Below are positions 1-7,685 of a stretch of DNA of 12,240 bases, piece by piece. Source of the DNA: Gammaproteobacteria bacterium (GTDB lineage Bacteria; Pseudomonadota; Gammaproteobacteria; Pseudomonadales; Azotimanducaceae). Positions within the stretch are counted from its first letter, which is position 1. The number at the start of each line of letters is the position of its first letter. A program made the translations under genes and the position numbers. The stretch lies in assembly GCA_026706425.1 (NCBI GenBank), contig JAPOYW010000168.1, forward strand, positions 1 through 12,240. Direction: 5' to 3'. The notes under the pieces are model-generated. The model was given only the letters and a program-made list of their open reading frames with translations. It searched no databases and was not told where the DNA came from.

Positions 1-982
1 ACTCGGAGAGGATCTCGTCCACCCCCTCGTGGCGCGCCCAGTCCTTGAAGCTCGACCGGAAGCCGTGGCCGGTGGCGTTGACCTCCGCCTTCCTCAGCGC
101 GTCCGCGACCGACGTCCTGCCGAGCTTGCCGCCCTGCGCGCCCCGGAACGCGAACTCGGCGTCCCCGTGCAGCCCGCGGGCCTCCTCCAGCACCGCCAGG
201 GCGCCCGTGGACAGCGGCACCCGGTGCGGGCGGTAGCGCTTCATGTGCGCCTCCGGCACCGTCCACACCGCCGCCGCGAAGTCGAACTCGCCCCAGGTCG
301 CCCGTCTTACCTCCGCCTGCCGCGCCGCCGTCAGCACGCCGAAGCGGATGGCGAGCCGCACGGTGCGCGCGATGCGCGGGTGCGCGTCCACCTTGCCGAG
401 CGCGTCGGCCACGTCGGAGAAGTGCAGCGCCCGGTGGTGGCGCACCGCCGCGGCCTTAGGCAGCGAGCGCGTCACCGTCTCGACGATCGCCCGGCCGCTG
501 CCGGCGGGCTCGCGCAGATTCTCCACCTCCGCCCACTCCAGCACGGCGACGATCCGACCCGCCACCATGCGCATCGTGGCGTGCTTGCCCGCCAGCGCCA
601 ATGGGCGGAGCACGCGCTTGACGTCGCTGGTGGCCACCGCCCCCACATGCATGTTCCCCAGTTGCGGCAGCACGTAGGCGTCCATCGTCGAGCGCCAGTC
701 GCGCTGCGACTTCGAGGCCGTGCCGCTGCGCCACGTCTCCGCCTTCTCGGCCATCGCCCGCGGCTCCGCCTCCGCGAACGAGATCGTGCGTGCGCGCCGG
801 GGATCGCCGCCGGTGCGCGCCACGGCCCGGTTGTCGGCCGCCGCGCGCCGCGCGTCGGCGAGGCTCACCAGCTCCGCGTTGCCGAGCCCGATGTCGACGC
901 GGCGGCCGTGCACCATGATGCGCTGCACCCAGGAGCGGGAGCCGGAATCGCGGACCCGCAGCATGAGGCCGTTGCCGTCCAC
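1..982 (-). CDS. Tyrosine recombinase / P4-like island integrase (partial, C-terminus outside window)
   Basis: Site-specific recombinase of the phage P4/CP4-57 integrase family, which inserts and excises prophages and genomic islands. The minus frame is open from about 1079 to the left edge. Numbering from the GTG at 982, the N-terminal DNA-binding domain covers residues 1-70 (DGNGL, SWVQRIMVHGRR, DIGLG, SLADAR), the SAM-like core-binding domain about 70-170, and the catalytic domain follows. It has the box I arginine R221 in LTAAR with E224, the hairpin lysine K248 in HMKRYR, and H306/R309 in HGFRSSFKDWA. The second histidine and catalytic tyrosine would lie beyond position 1. The start is unclear: conserved residues LTATRSY continue upstream of the GTG, yet that stretch has no ATG, GTG or TTG. 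Only a CTG at 1003, preceded by AGGGG, could extend it, and the usual N-terminal segment still looks about ten residues short. The family is certain; whether the gene is intact is not. Confidence 0.85.
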   Translation of the reverse strand, partial: MDGNGLMLRVRDSGSRSWVQRIMVHGRRVDIGLGNAELVSLADARRAAADNRAVARTGGDPRRARTISFAEAEPRAMAEKAETWRSGTASKSQRDWRSTMDAYVLPQLGNMHVGAVATSDVKRVLRPLALAGKHATMRMVAGRIVAVLEWAEVENLREPAGSGRAIVETVTRSLPKAAAVRHHRALHFSDVADALGKVDAHPRIARTVRLAIRFGVLTAARQAEVRRATWGEFDFAAAVWTVPEAHMKRYRPHRVPLSTGALAVLEEARGLHGDAEFAFRGAQGGKLGRTSVADALRKAEVNATGHGFRSSFKDWARHEGVDEILSE

Positions 983-1019
983 GTAGCTTCTCGTGGCAGT
1001 CAGTTCACCCCTTGTGGCC

Positions 1020-1080
1020 CCGTGCGTGTGGGGGCCCGTGCGCCCTTGGGCGCGATAGGGGGGGCCGACGACAGGCGGTC
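1020..1080 (-). other. Short GC-rich gap between rho and the integrase, with small hairpins
   Basis: Read on the minus strand, this gap after the rho stop contains GCGCC-CAAG-GGCGC (5-bp stem, 4-base loop) and then GGCCCC-9-GGGGCC (6-bp stem). Neither is followed by a run of T, so neither is a standard intrinsic terminator. The gap may hold the rho transcript end or an island attachment site; the sequence here cannot tell which. Confidence 0.35.
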
Positions 1081-1081
1081 G

Positions 1082-2344
<1,263 letters not shown>

Positions 2345-2402
2345 GGTGGGTTCGGTTCTATGTGGCCTTAATAGCGGTGAGGATGCGGGCACGGACGCCC
2401 GC

Positions 2403-2445
2403 GTGAGTTGAGGGGTTGAGCGAGATGTTGGTTGTTTGGAGTTCC
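2403..2445 (-). promoter_or_regulatory. Candidate rut-like C-rich tract in the rho leader
   Basis: Read as the rho mRNA (minus strand), these 43 bases contain 19 C and 3 G and are rich in CAA and CTC, within DNA that is otherwise G-rich on both strands. Rho loads on exactly such C>G, unstructured RNA, and E. coli rho is known to be autoregulated by termination in its leader. The tract ends about 58 bases before the rho start. That it is a functional rut site is inference. Confidence 0.45.
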
Positions 2446-2626
2446 GTAATCCGACGCTGGCCCGTACCGTTCCCCCTCAGGAGCGCCGCCTCGCAAGGAA
2501 GCGCGTGCGGCTCGAGCTTGATGGACTTCCGCAGCGGATCCTCAAGGAGGGTCGTTGCGGGACAAGTCCGCGTGCGTCTGTGATTCCGACTCTAACACCG
2601 CGAGATTGGCGGCGTCTACAGGGGTA

Positions 2627-2648
2627 TCTTCGCCGGCTCTTCGCCGGC
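2627..2648. repeat. 11-bp perfect tandem direct repeat
   Basis: TCTTCGCCGGC occurs twice back to back (2627-2637, 2638-2648) in the trxA-rho gap. Two copies only; it may be a replication-slippage product or a paired binding site. Confidence 0.6.
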
Positions 2649-2666
2649 CGCAGGGTACCGGCGGCC
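2646..2666 (-). repeat. Hairpin just downstream of trxA
   Basis: GGCCGC at 2646-2651 pairs with GCGGCC at 2661-2666 across a 9-base loop. It sits 20 bases after the trxA stop codon and could protect the 3' end of the trxA transcript. No T-run follows, so it is not an intrinsic terminator. Confidence 0.3.
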
Positions 2667-2686
2667 CCCGCGGCTGCGCCCGGGGA

Positions 2687-3013
2687 CTAGATGTTGCTGT
2701 CGAGAAACGCCGCCAGTTGCGACTTGGACAACGCGCCGACCTTCGTTGCCTCGACCTCGCCGTTGCGGAACAACATCAGGGTCGGGATGCCCCGGATGCC
2801 GTACTTCGGCGGCGTTTGCTGGTTGGCGTCGATGTCGAGTTTGCAGACTTGCACGCGGTCGGAGTACTCGTCGGCGATCTCCTCCAAAATCGGCGCGATC
2901 ATCTTGCAGGGACCGCACCACTCGGCCCAATAGTCGACGAGTACCGGCTTGTCGGCGCCGAGGACCTTGTCGTTCCAATCGGCGTCGGTGACGTGTTGAA
3001 TGTTATCCGACAT
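2687..3013 (-). CDS. trxA: Thioredoxin 1
   Basis: Small cytoplasmic dithiol reductant that passes electrons from thioredoxin reductase to ribonucleotide reductase, methionine sulfoxide reductases and other targets. The 108-residue length is typical for TrxA (E. coli 109). The active site is WCGPC at 32-36 (C33, C36), the buried aspartate is D27 in VLVDYWA, and the cis-proline loop is GIPT with P77, followed by LMLFRNG. There is no signal peptide. The start at 3013 is set by a clear AGGAG about ten bases upstream. Its stop lies 342 bases before rho on the same strand, the usual trxA-rho order. C57 (QVCKLD) is an extra cysteine outside the active site. Confidence 0.97.
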   Translation of the reverse strand: MSDNIQHVTDADWNDKVLGADKPVLVDYWAEWCGPCKMIAPILEEIADEYSDRVQVCKLDIDANQQTPPKYGIRGIPTLMLFRNGEVEATKVGALSKSQLAAFLDSNI

Positions 3014-3350
3014 TAGAGTCTGCTCCTAAACGTGCTGCAGTTCGGCAAGGGGGTCAAAGGCGAATCGTAACATCCGCACGGCCAATGTGGGGTCAGCCGA
3101 CCGGGTTTCAACAGGGTTTCAACGCCTGCCCCGACGGAAACCCGCGCAATCGCCACTGCACCGGTCCGTCGGGTCTACCTCCCGAGAGGCCGGAGGGACA
3201 AGCACCCGTCCTTTGCGGAGTCCGCGTTTCCCACCGCCTGCCCACCGCCGCTTGCTGTCAGAGGGGATCACGCCCGTGGACAGCCCGTGGTCTATCATCG
3301 ACCCACCGCTGGGCAGCCGCCGGGAGGCCGGCGCGACAACGGTTCAACGC
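3014..3350. other. hemB-trxA intergenic region, no gene seen
   Basis: These 337 bases hold no supported gene. Open frames on the plus strand continue into hemB antisense and are treated as chance. Visible structure is a 10-bp direct repeat GGGTTTCAAC (3103-3112, 3114-3123, one base apart) and TTCAACGCCT at 3118-3127, which recurs at 3343-3352 across the hemB stop codon. On the minus strand the repeat gives two TTGAAA boxes upstream of trxA. A good -10 box at the right distance could not be found, so no promoter is claimed. Confidence 0.5.
3103..3123. repeat. Direct repeat GGGTTTCAAC x2
   Basis: Two identical 10-bp units separated by one base lie about 90 bp upstream of the trxA start. The 11-bp periodicity is about one DNA helical turn, so a regulator binding two adjacent sites is possible. 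Only two copies exist; this is not a CRISPR. Confidence 0.55.
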
Positions 3351-4331
3351 CTAGAGCGCAGGCGCGATTTCCTTGGCGAAGTAGGTGAGGATGCCGTTTG
3401 CGCCGGCCCGTTTCATGCCGACCAGGGCTTCGCGGACGACCCGGTCGTCGAGCCAGCCGTTGCCGACCGCCGCCTTGAGCATCGCGTATTCGCCGCTGAC
3501 CTGGTAGACGAAGGTCGGGGCGCCGAAGGTCTCCTTGACCAAGGCCACGATGTCCAGATAGGGCATGCCGGGCTTGACCATGACCATGTCGGCACCCTCC
3601 TCCAGATCGAGTTCGATCTCGCGAAGCGCCTCGGCGCGGTTGGCGGGGTCCATCTGGTAGGTCATCTTGTCGCCGCGGCCGAGCGTCGCCGCCGAGCCCA
3701 CGGCATCCCGGAACGGCCCGTAGTACGCGGATGCGTACTTCGCGGAGTAGGCCATGATCTTGGTGTTCACGAAGCCTCCGTCCTCCAGGGCGCCGCGAAT
3801 GGCGCCCACGCGTCCGTCCATCATGTCCGAGGGCGCGATGACGTCGGCACCGGCGCGGGCACAGACGAGCGCCTGTTCGACGAGCGTCTCCACGGTGAGG
3901 TCGTTCACCACGTAGTCGCGCTCGTCCAGGATGCCGTCGTGGCCGTGGCTCGTGTAGGGATCGAGTGCCGCATCGGTGATGACGACGAGTCCGGGACAGG
4001 CGTTCTTGACGGCGGTCACGGCGCGCGGGACGAGGCCAGCCGGATTCACCGCCTCTTCGCCCGCGGGCGTACGCAGATCGTCGTCCACGTTCGGGAACAC
4101 GGCCACCGCCGGTATCCCGAGATCGACGCAGCGCTTCGCATCCTCGACGAGTTCGTCCACGCTCAGGCGGTCGATGCCGGGCATCGATTCGACCGGTTCA
4201 CGGCGCGACCGCCCTTCGATGACGAACATCGGGTAGATGAGGTCGTCGACCGTCAACGTGGTCTCGCGGACCAGGCGCCGGACGGCGTCGTCGGTACGGT
4301 TGCGCCGCATGCGGGTAAGCGGATAGCTCAT
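3351..4331 (-). CDS. hemB: Delta-aminolevulinic acid dehydratase (porphobilinogen synthase), Zn-independent type
   Basis: Condenses two 5-aminolevulinate molecules to porphobilinogen, the second common step of tetrapyrrole (heme) synthesis, in the cytoplasm. The 326 residues from MSYPLTRMRRNR are full length for the family. The two active-site lysines are K198 (MAYSAKYASAYYGPFRDA) and K253 (MVMVKPGMPYLD), K253 being the main Schiff-base residue. The metal loop reads DAALDPYTSHGHDG at 120-133: the three zinc cysteines of E. coli HemB are replaced by Ala, Asp and Asp, as in the Mg-dependent Pseudomonas enzyme. The start at 4331 is chosen over an upstream extension to 4364 because MSYPLTRMRR matches family N-termini; the Shine-Dalgarno is weak. 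It is divergent from the broken reductase at 4430. Confidence 0.97.
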   Translation of the reverse strand: MSYPLTRMRRNRTDDAVRRLVRETTLTVDDLIYPMFVIEGRSRREPVESMPGIDRLSVDELVEDAKRCVDLGIPAVAVFPNVDDDLRTPAGEEAVNPAGLVPRAVTAVKNACPGLVVITDAALDPYTSHGHDGILDERDYVVNDLTVETLVEQALVCARAGADVIAPSDMMDGRVGAIRGALEDGGFVNTKIMAYSAKYASAYYGPFRDAVGSAATLGRGDKMTYQMDPANRAEALREIELDLEEGADMVMVKPGMPYLDIVALVKETFGAPTFVYQVSGEYAMLKAAVGNGWLDDRVVREALVGMKRAGANGILTYFAKEIAPAL

Positions 4332-4429
4332 GGTCCCAAGTCTACACTTGCGCCGCTGCCGCACTGAACGCCGGGCTGGCGACGGAGAAAGTTGCCAACG
4401 AGCTGGTCGAAGATGTCAGGAGGCATGTC

Positions 4430-4901
4430 ATGGGATACGACAACAACCTCGTAGTGATCGGTGCCGGATCGGCCGGCTTGATCGCCTCGTTGATCGCGGC
4501 GACCGTGAAAGCGCGGGTGGTTTTGGTGGAACGCGGGGCGATGGGCGGAGACTGCCTGAACACCGGGTGTGTCCCATCGAAGACCCACGCATCCACTCGA
4601 CGACGTCGACCGCGCCATCACCGAGGGACGAACGGAAGGTTTCGTGAAGGTCGTTTCGAAGGACGACCGGATTCTTGGGGCCACGATCGTTGCGCCCAAC
4701 GCGGGCGAGATGATCGGCGAATTCGTAACCGCGATGCGTGCCGGGTTCGGTCTCAAGAAGATCCTCGGGACGATTCACGTCTACCCCACGTACCTCGAGG
4801 CCAACAAGCTCGCCGCGGGGGCGTGGCGGCGTCGCCATGCGCCGGAGAAACTGCTCGATTGGGTGGGCAAGGTGCACGGCGTCATGCGCTCGCTCGCGTA
4901 G
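4430..4901 (+). pseudogene. Remnant of an FAD-dependent pyridine nucleotide-disulfide oxidoreductase (mercuric reductase / dihydrolipoamide dehydrogenase-like)
   Basis: Two ends of one gene remain. From the ATG at 4430, preceded by a strong AGGAGG (4418-4423), 52 codons encode the FAD-binding Rossmann motif VVIGAGSAGL and the redox-active GGDCLNTGCVPSKT. At about 4585-4593 the sequence jumps into another frame, which then encodes the C-terminal dimerisation domain (RILGATIVAPNAGEMIGEF, GTIHVYPTYLEANKLAAG, HAPEKLL) to a TAG at 4901. Intact relatives are about 470 residues or more, so about 300 residues, including the NAD(P)H-binding domain, are missing. The start frame is also open upstream (ATEKVANELVEDVRRHV), so the ancestor may have been longer, as in relatives with an N-terminal membrane domain; this is inference. 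A functional product is unlikely. A deletion in the genome fits best; misassembly is the alternative. Confidence 0.88.
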
Positions 4902-4933
4902 GGACGGGCTTGCCCCTGGGCTTGCCCCGTCCC
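4901..4933. repeat. Inverted repeat GGGACGGG / CCCGTCCC with internal direct repeats
   Basis: An 8-bp perfect inverted repeat (4901-4908 with 4926-4933) begins on the last base of the reductase remnant's stop codon. Inside it, GGGCTTGCCCC occurs twice (4906-4916 and 4918-4928), and each copy is itself a small GGGC-TT-GCCC palindrome. There is no T-run, so it is not a simple intrinsic terminator. Confidence 0.6.
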
Positions 4934-4947
4934 GTTGCCTAGGCAAC
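4934..4947. repeat. Perfect 14-bp palindrome GTTGCCTAGGCAAC
   Basis: Directly abuts the preceding inverted repeat and lies 123 bp before the ankyrin gene start. A perfect palindrome of this length could be an operator for a dimeric regulator of that gene. No promoter could be placed confidently nearby. Confidence 0.45.
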
Positions 4948-5070
4948 CCCGTGCGTTCGGCGCGGGCGACGGCGCGCCCTCGTGGTCGACGGACTGGAGT
5001 ATGCTCGACCTGCCTACGACGAGGAACGGTCGACGCCGATGCCTCCCAACAAACGGTTCGGCCGACGAAT

Positions 5071-6231
5071 ATGACCGCGCATCGAGTCGCGGCCCTGGCG
5101 ATGTCCCTGGGCGCGATCTTTCCTGTCGCGTGGGCGAACGAGTGCTCGGATTGGGATAGCAACGGTTTCTTCACGACGGCGACGGTCAAGGACGTCGCCG
5201 AATGCCTGCGGGCCGGCGTGGACTTGACGGCCCGGGGAACGCTTGGACGCACTCCCCTGCACATCGCCGCGATGCGCAACGAGCGTCCCCTGGTGGTCAC
5301 GGCGCTAGTCGCAGCCGGCGCCGACGTGCGCACGAGGGACCGACGCGACCACACGCCCCTGCATGGCGCTGCGATGGCTAGCGAAAGCCCAGAGGTCATC
5401 GAAGCGCTCGTCGCAGCTGGCGCCGATCCGAACGTGGCCTCTCTTCCCGCCTCGATGGAGGACTTGATCGTGCCGGCCGGCCGACGCTCATACAGCTTCT
5501 ACGGATTCGAGCTGTGGGGAACTCCCTGGTTCTTCCACAACCTCGAAACCGCGCGCGACGACCCGGTCGCGGAGGCACCGCCAAGCGACGCCAATCCATT
5601 GGTCGCGGGTGCTTTGCTGGGCGGCGAAAACCCTGCCGTGTTCGCCCTGCTCGCCGAACTCGCCACGCTGACGGATCCGTCTCTAGACCAGCGGGACATC
5701 GAGGATCTCCCCGAGGCCGGCTCGCTGGAAGAGAGTCTCGGTGCGATGAACGAACTGCTCGACATGCTGAAAGCCCGTGACACGCGCGGCCTGCGACCCA
5801 TACACGTCGCGGCTCGATTCAACAACAACCCCCCGGTCGTCGCCGCCCTGGCGAGGGCCGGCGCCGACGTCCACGCATTGACCGTGCACGACTACAACGC
5901 CCTGCACGTGGCGGCCGGGCATGGCCGAAGCCCGGCGGTCGTCGTCGCACTCGCAGGTCTCGGTGTGGACCTCAACGGTCGGGACACTTCGGACGGCACG
6001 CCGCTGCATGTCGCCGCCAGCAGCAGCGGCACACCGGCGGTCGTGAAAGCGCTCATCGATGCCGGCGCAGACCTTGAAGCCAGGGACGAGAGGGGCAGAA
6101 CGCCCCTGCATCGAGCATACGACCGGTTCTATCGGTCCGGCGAGGTGATCGACGTTCTCCACGACGCCGGCGCCGATTCCCAGGCGCGGGATTCACGCGG
6201 GAGGACGCCAGTGGAACTCGAGCATTGGTGA
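5071..6231 (+). CDS. Secreted ankyrin-repeat protein
   Basis: A 386-residue protein built from ankyrin repeats, which bind other proteins; the partner is unknown. Residues 1-22 look like a Sec signal peptide (short basic start, hydrophobic core, cleavage after VAWA), which is why the start at 5071 is preferred although no good Shine-Dalgarno precedes it. A capping segment with cysteines C25 and C45, a possible disulfide, leads to repeats at about 59-89 and 92-122 (GRTPLHIAA, DHTPLHGAA). A non-repeat insert of about 115 residues (123-237; Trp/Phe-rich at 142-156, acidic after) interrupts. Repeats resume at 240-271, 275-305, 309-340 and 343-374, with a final half repeat. The frame is open upstream to 4738, but that part overlaps the reductase remnant and is not credible. 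Likely periplasmic or secreted; the function is not recognised. Confidence 0.85.
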   Translation: MTAHRVAALAMSLGAIFPVAWANECSDWDSNGFFTTATVKDVAECLRAGVDLTARGTLGRTPLHIAAMRNERPLVVTALVAAGADVRTRDRRDHTPLHGAAMASESPEVIEALVAAGADPNVASLPASMEDLIVPAGRRSYSFYGFELWGTPWFFHNLETARDDPVAEAPPSDANPLVAGALLGGENPAVFALLAELATLTDPSLDQRDIEDLPEAGSLEESLGAMNELLDMLKARDTRGLRPIHVAARFNNNPPVVAALARAGADVHALTVHDYNALHVAAGHGRSPAVVVALAGLGVDLNGRDTSDGTPLHVAASSSGTPAVVKALIDAGADLEARDERGRTPLHRAYDRFYRSGEVIDVLHDAGADSQARDSRGRTPVELEHW

Positions 6232-6322
6232 GGCCAGGTCGGACAGAGGCCGAGTCAGGCTTGCCACCCGCGCGAAGAATCCGACAGACTACCCGGTTCG
6301 CTTCGGAGGGACGTTTACAACA

Positions 6323-7597
6323 ATGAAGTTCGGGATCTTCTACGAGCACCAACTGCCCCGGCCGTGGGACCACGGCGAGGAGCAGAAGCTCTTCAACGAC
6401 GCCTTGGAGCAGGTCGAAGTGGCCGACCGCGTGGGAATAGATTTCGCCTGGGAGGTCGAGCACCACTTCCTAGAGGAGTATTCCCACTCCTCCGCGCCGG
6501 AGGTGTTTCTCGCAGCATGCTCCCAGCGCACCAAGAACATCCGCCTAGGCCACGGCATCCGCCAGGTCATACCCGGCTACAACCACCCGGCGCGCACCGC
6601 CGAGGTCATCGCGACGCTGGACCTCGTGTCCAACGGCCGCGTCGAGTTCGGCACCGGCGAGTCGTCGGCGGAACTGGAACTCGGCGGCTTCGGCGTTCCG
6701 GTGGCGAAGAAGCGCAAGATCTTCATGGAGGCCACCGAGCAGATCTGCAACATGCTGGCCATGGATCCCTATCCCGGCTACAAGGGCCAGTACTTCGAGA
6801 TGCCCTGCCGCAATATCGTGCCGAAGCCGGTGCAGCGTCCTCATCCGCCCCTTTGGGTCGCCTGCTCGCAGCGTGAGACCATCCGCATGGCGGCCCGGCT
6901 GGGCATCGGCGCACTGACCTTCGCGTTCGTCGACCCGGCGGAGGCCACCGAGTGGGTGGAGGAGTACTACGGCATCATCAAGAGCGACGCCTGCGTGCCC
7001 ATCGGCCACGCCATCAACCCGAACATCTGCATGGTGTCGAGCTTCTCGTGCCACCAGGACCGCGAAGAAGCCATCCTGCGCGGCCTCGCGGGTTTCGAGT
7101 TCTTCGGATTCGCGCTGGGCAGCCTGTACGCTTTCGGCGAGCACAAGCCGGGCCGCACGAACCTCTGGCAGCAGTTCGAGGCGATGAAAAAGGCGCAGCA
7201 GGAATCCCGGGACATCACCCAGGCGCTGTCGGGCAGCCGGGGGGGTATCGGCACGCCGGACGACCTGCGCGAACACCTTCTGAAGTTCGAGGCCTGCGAC
7301 GTCGACCAGGTCACCTTCATCCAGCAGGCCGGCCGCAACCAGCACGAGCACATCTGCGAGGCGCTGGAGATCTTCGCCGCCGAGGTGATGCCCGAGTTCA
7401 AGGAGCGCGAGGAGGAGCGCGAACGCCGCAAGATGGAGGAGCTAGCGCCGTACCTGGAAGCCGCCATGGCACGCAAGATCGCCATGGAACCCTTGGCCGA
7501 CGAGGAGATTCCCGTGTTCCAGTCCCTGGGACGAAAAGTCTCCGAGGAGTCGAAGAAAGAGGAGTCAATCTACGAACGCCCCGCCGCGGCGGGTTAA
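6323..7597 (+). CDS. LLM-class flavin-dependent oxidoreductase (luciferase-like monooxygenase)
   Basis: TIM-barrel monooxygenase of the bacterial luciferase superfamily, using reduced FMN or F420 supplied by a partner; the substrate cannot be told. Family signatures are MKFGIFYEHQLPRPW at the start, VEHHFLEEYSHSSAP (44-59), RLGHGIRQVIPGYNHPARTAEVIATLDLVSNGRVEFGTG (split here as RLGHGI 74-79, NHPARTAE 87-94, SNGRVEFGTGE 103-113), PHPPLWVACS (173-182) and GTPDDLREHL (310-319). At 424 residues it is longer than the usual 330-360: a very charged tail from about 357 (EFKEREEERERRK) looks helical and may mediate oligomerisation. The start at 6323 has GGAGGG twelve bases upstream. It lies 91 bp after the ankyrin gene, far enough for its own promoter. 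No flavin reductase is next to it. Confidence 0.9.
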   Translation: MKFGIFYEHQLPRPWDHGEEQKLFNDALEQVEVADRVGIDFAWEVEHHFLEEYSHSSAPEVFLAACSQRTKNIRLGHGIRQVIPGYNHPARTAEVIATLDLVSNGRVEFGTGESSAELELGGFGVPVAKKRKIFMEATEQICNMLAMDPYPGYKGQYFEMPCRNIVPKPVQRPHPPLWVACSQRETIRMAARLGIGALTFAFVDPAEATEWVEEYYGIIKSDACVPIGHAINPNICMVSSFSCHQDREEAILRGLAGFEFFGFALGSLYAFGEHKPGRTNLWQQFEAMKKAQQESRDITQALSGSRGGIGTPDDLREHLLKFEACDVDQVTFIQQAGRNQHEHICEALEIFAAEVMPEFKEREEERERRKMEELAPYLEAAMARKIAMEPLADEEIPVFQSLGRKVSEESKKEESIYERPAAAG

Positions 7598-7641
7598 CCC
7601 TAGGCGACACCGGGGGCCTGGCGGGCTAGCCACTGCACCAT

Positions 7642-7685
7642 CGGATTCGCGCCAGCGAATCCGGGGCGACCGCGCCAGCGGTCGC
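7642..7685 (+). repeat. Two tandem hairpins sharing a GCCA loop
   Basis: Hairpin 1 (7642-7663) has a 9-bp perfect stem, CGGATTCGC with GCGAATCCG. Hairpin 2 (7666-7685) has an 8-bp perfect stem, GCGACCGC with GCGGTCGC. Both have the same GCCA tetraloop and the same core CGCGCCAGCG, while their outer stem bases differ but still pair. That pattern suggests selection on structure rather than sequence. They lie between the monooxygenase and the sigma operon. Confidence 0.75.

Larger units (their letters stand above)
2345..2686 (-). other. Long rho leader / trxA-rho intergenic region
   Basis: These 342 bases separate trxA from rho and hold no convincing gene; no ATG occurs on the minus strand before the rho start, so an ATG-initiated leader peptide like E. 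coli rhoL is absent. What can be seen: an 11-bp perfect tandem repeat (plus strand TCTTCGCCGGC at 2627-2637 and 2638-2648), an imperfect 6-bp hairpin 2646-2666 just after trxA, and a C-rich/G-poor tract at 2403-2445 described separately. A plus-strand open frame at 2436-2690 has no homologous look and is taken as chance. Confidence 0.6.

Noticed and set aside
2345..2392. N-terminal extension of Rho from a GTG at 2392
   Set aside because: The added 16 residues do not resemble any Rho start, whereas MNLTDLK at 2344 does.
3103..3123. CRISPR-like repeat
   Set aside because: Only two 10-bp copies one base apart, with no spacers and no cas genes.
3087..4367. Plus-strand open frame of 426 codons antisense to hemB
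   Set aside because: Antisense to an intact hemB; Arg/His/Val-rich composition and no domain pattern.
5000..5005. TATGCT as a -10 box for the ankyrin gene
   Set aside because: No acceptable -35 box or extended -10 lies at the right distance.
4738..5070. Upstream extension of the ankyrin gene
   Set aside because: This part overlaps the reductase C-terminal domain in another frame, and the signal peptide starts at 5071.
4428..5399. Minus-strand open frame across the reductase remnant and the ankyrin gene
   Set aside because: It spans two unrelated plus-strand coding regions and has the Arg/Ser/Pro-rich composition of a shadow frame.
6545..7351. Minus-strand open frame of 268 codons antisense to the monooxygenase
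   Set aside because: The plus-strand gene has all LLM signatures; the antisense frame has none.
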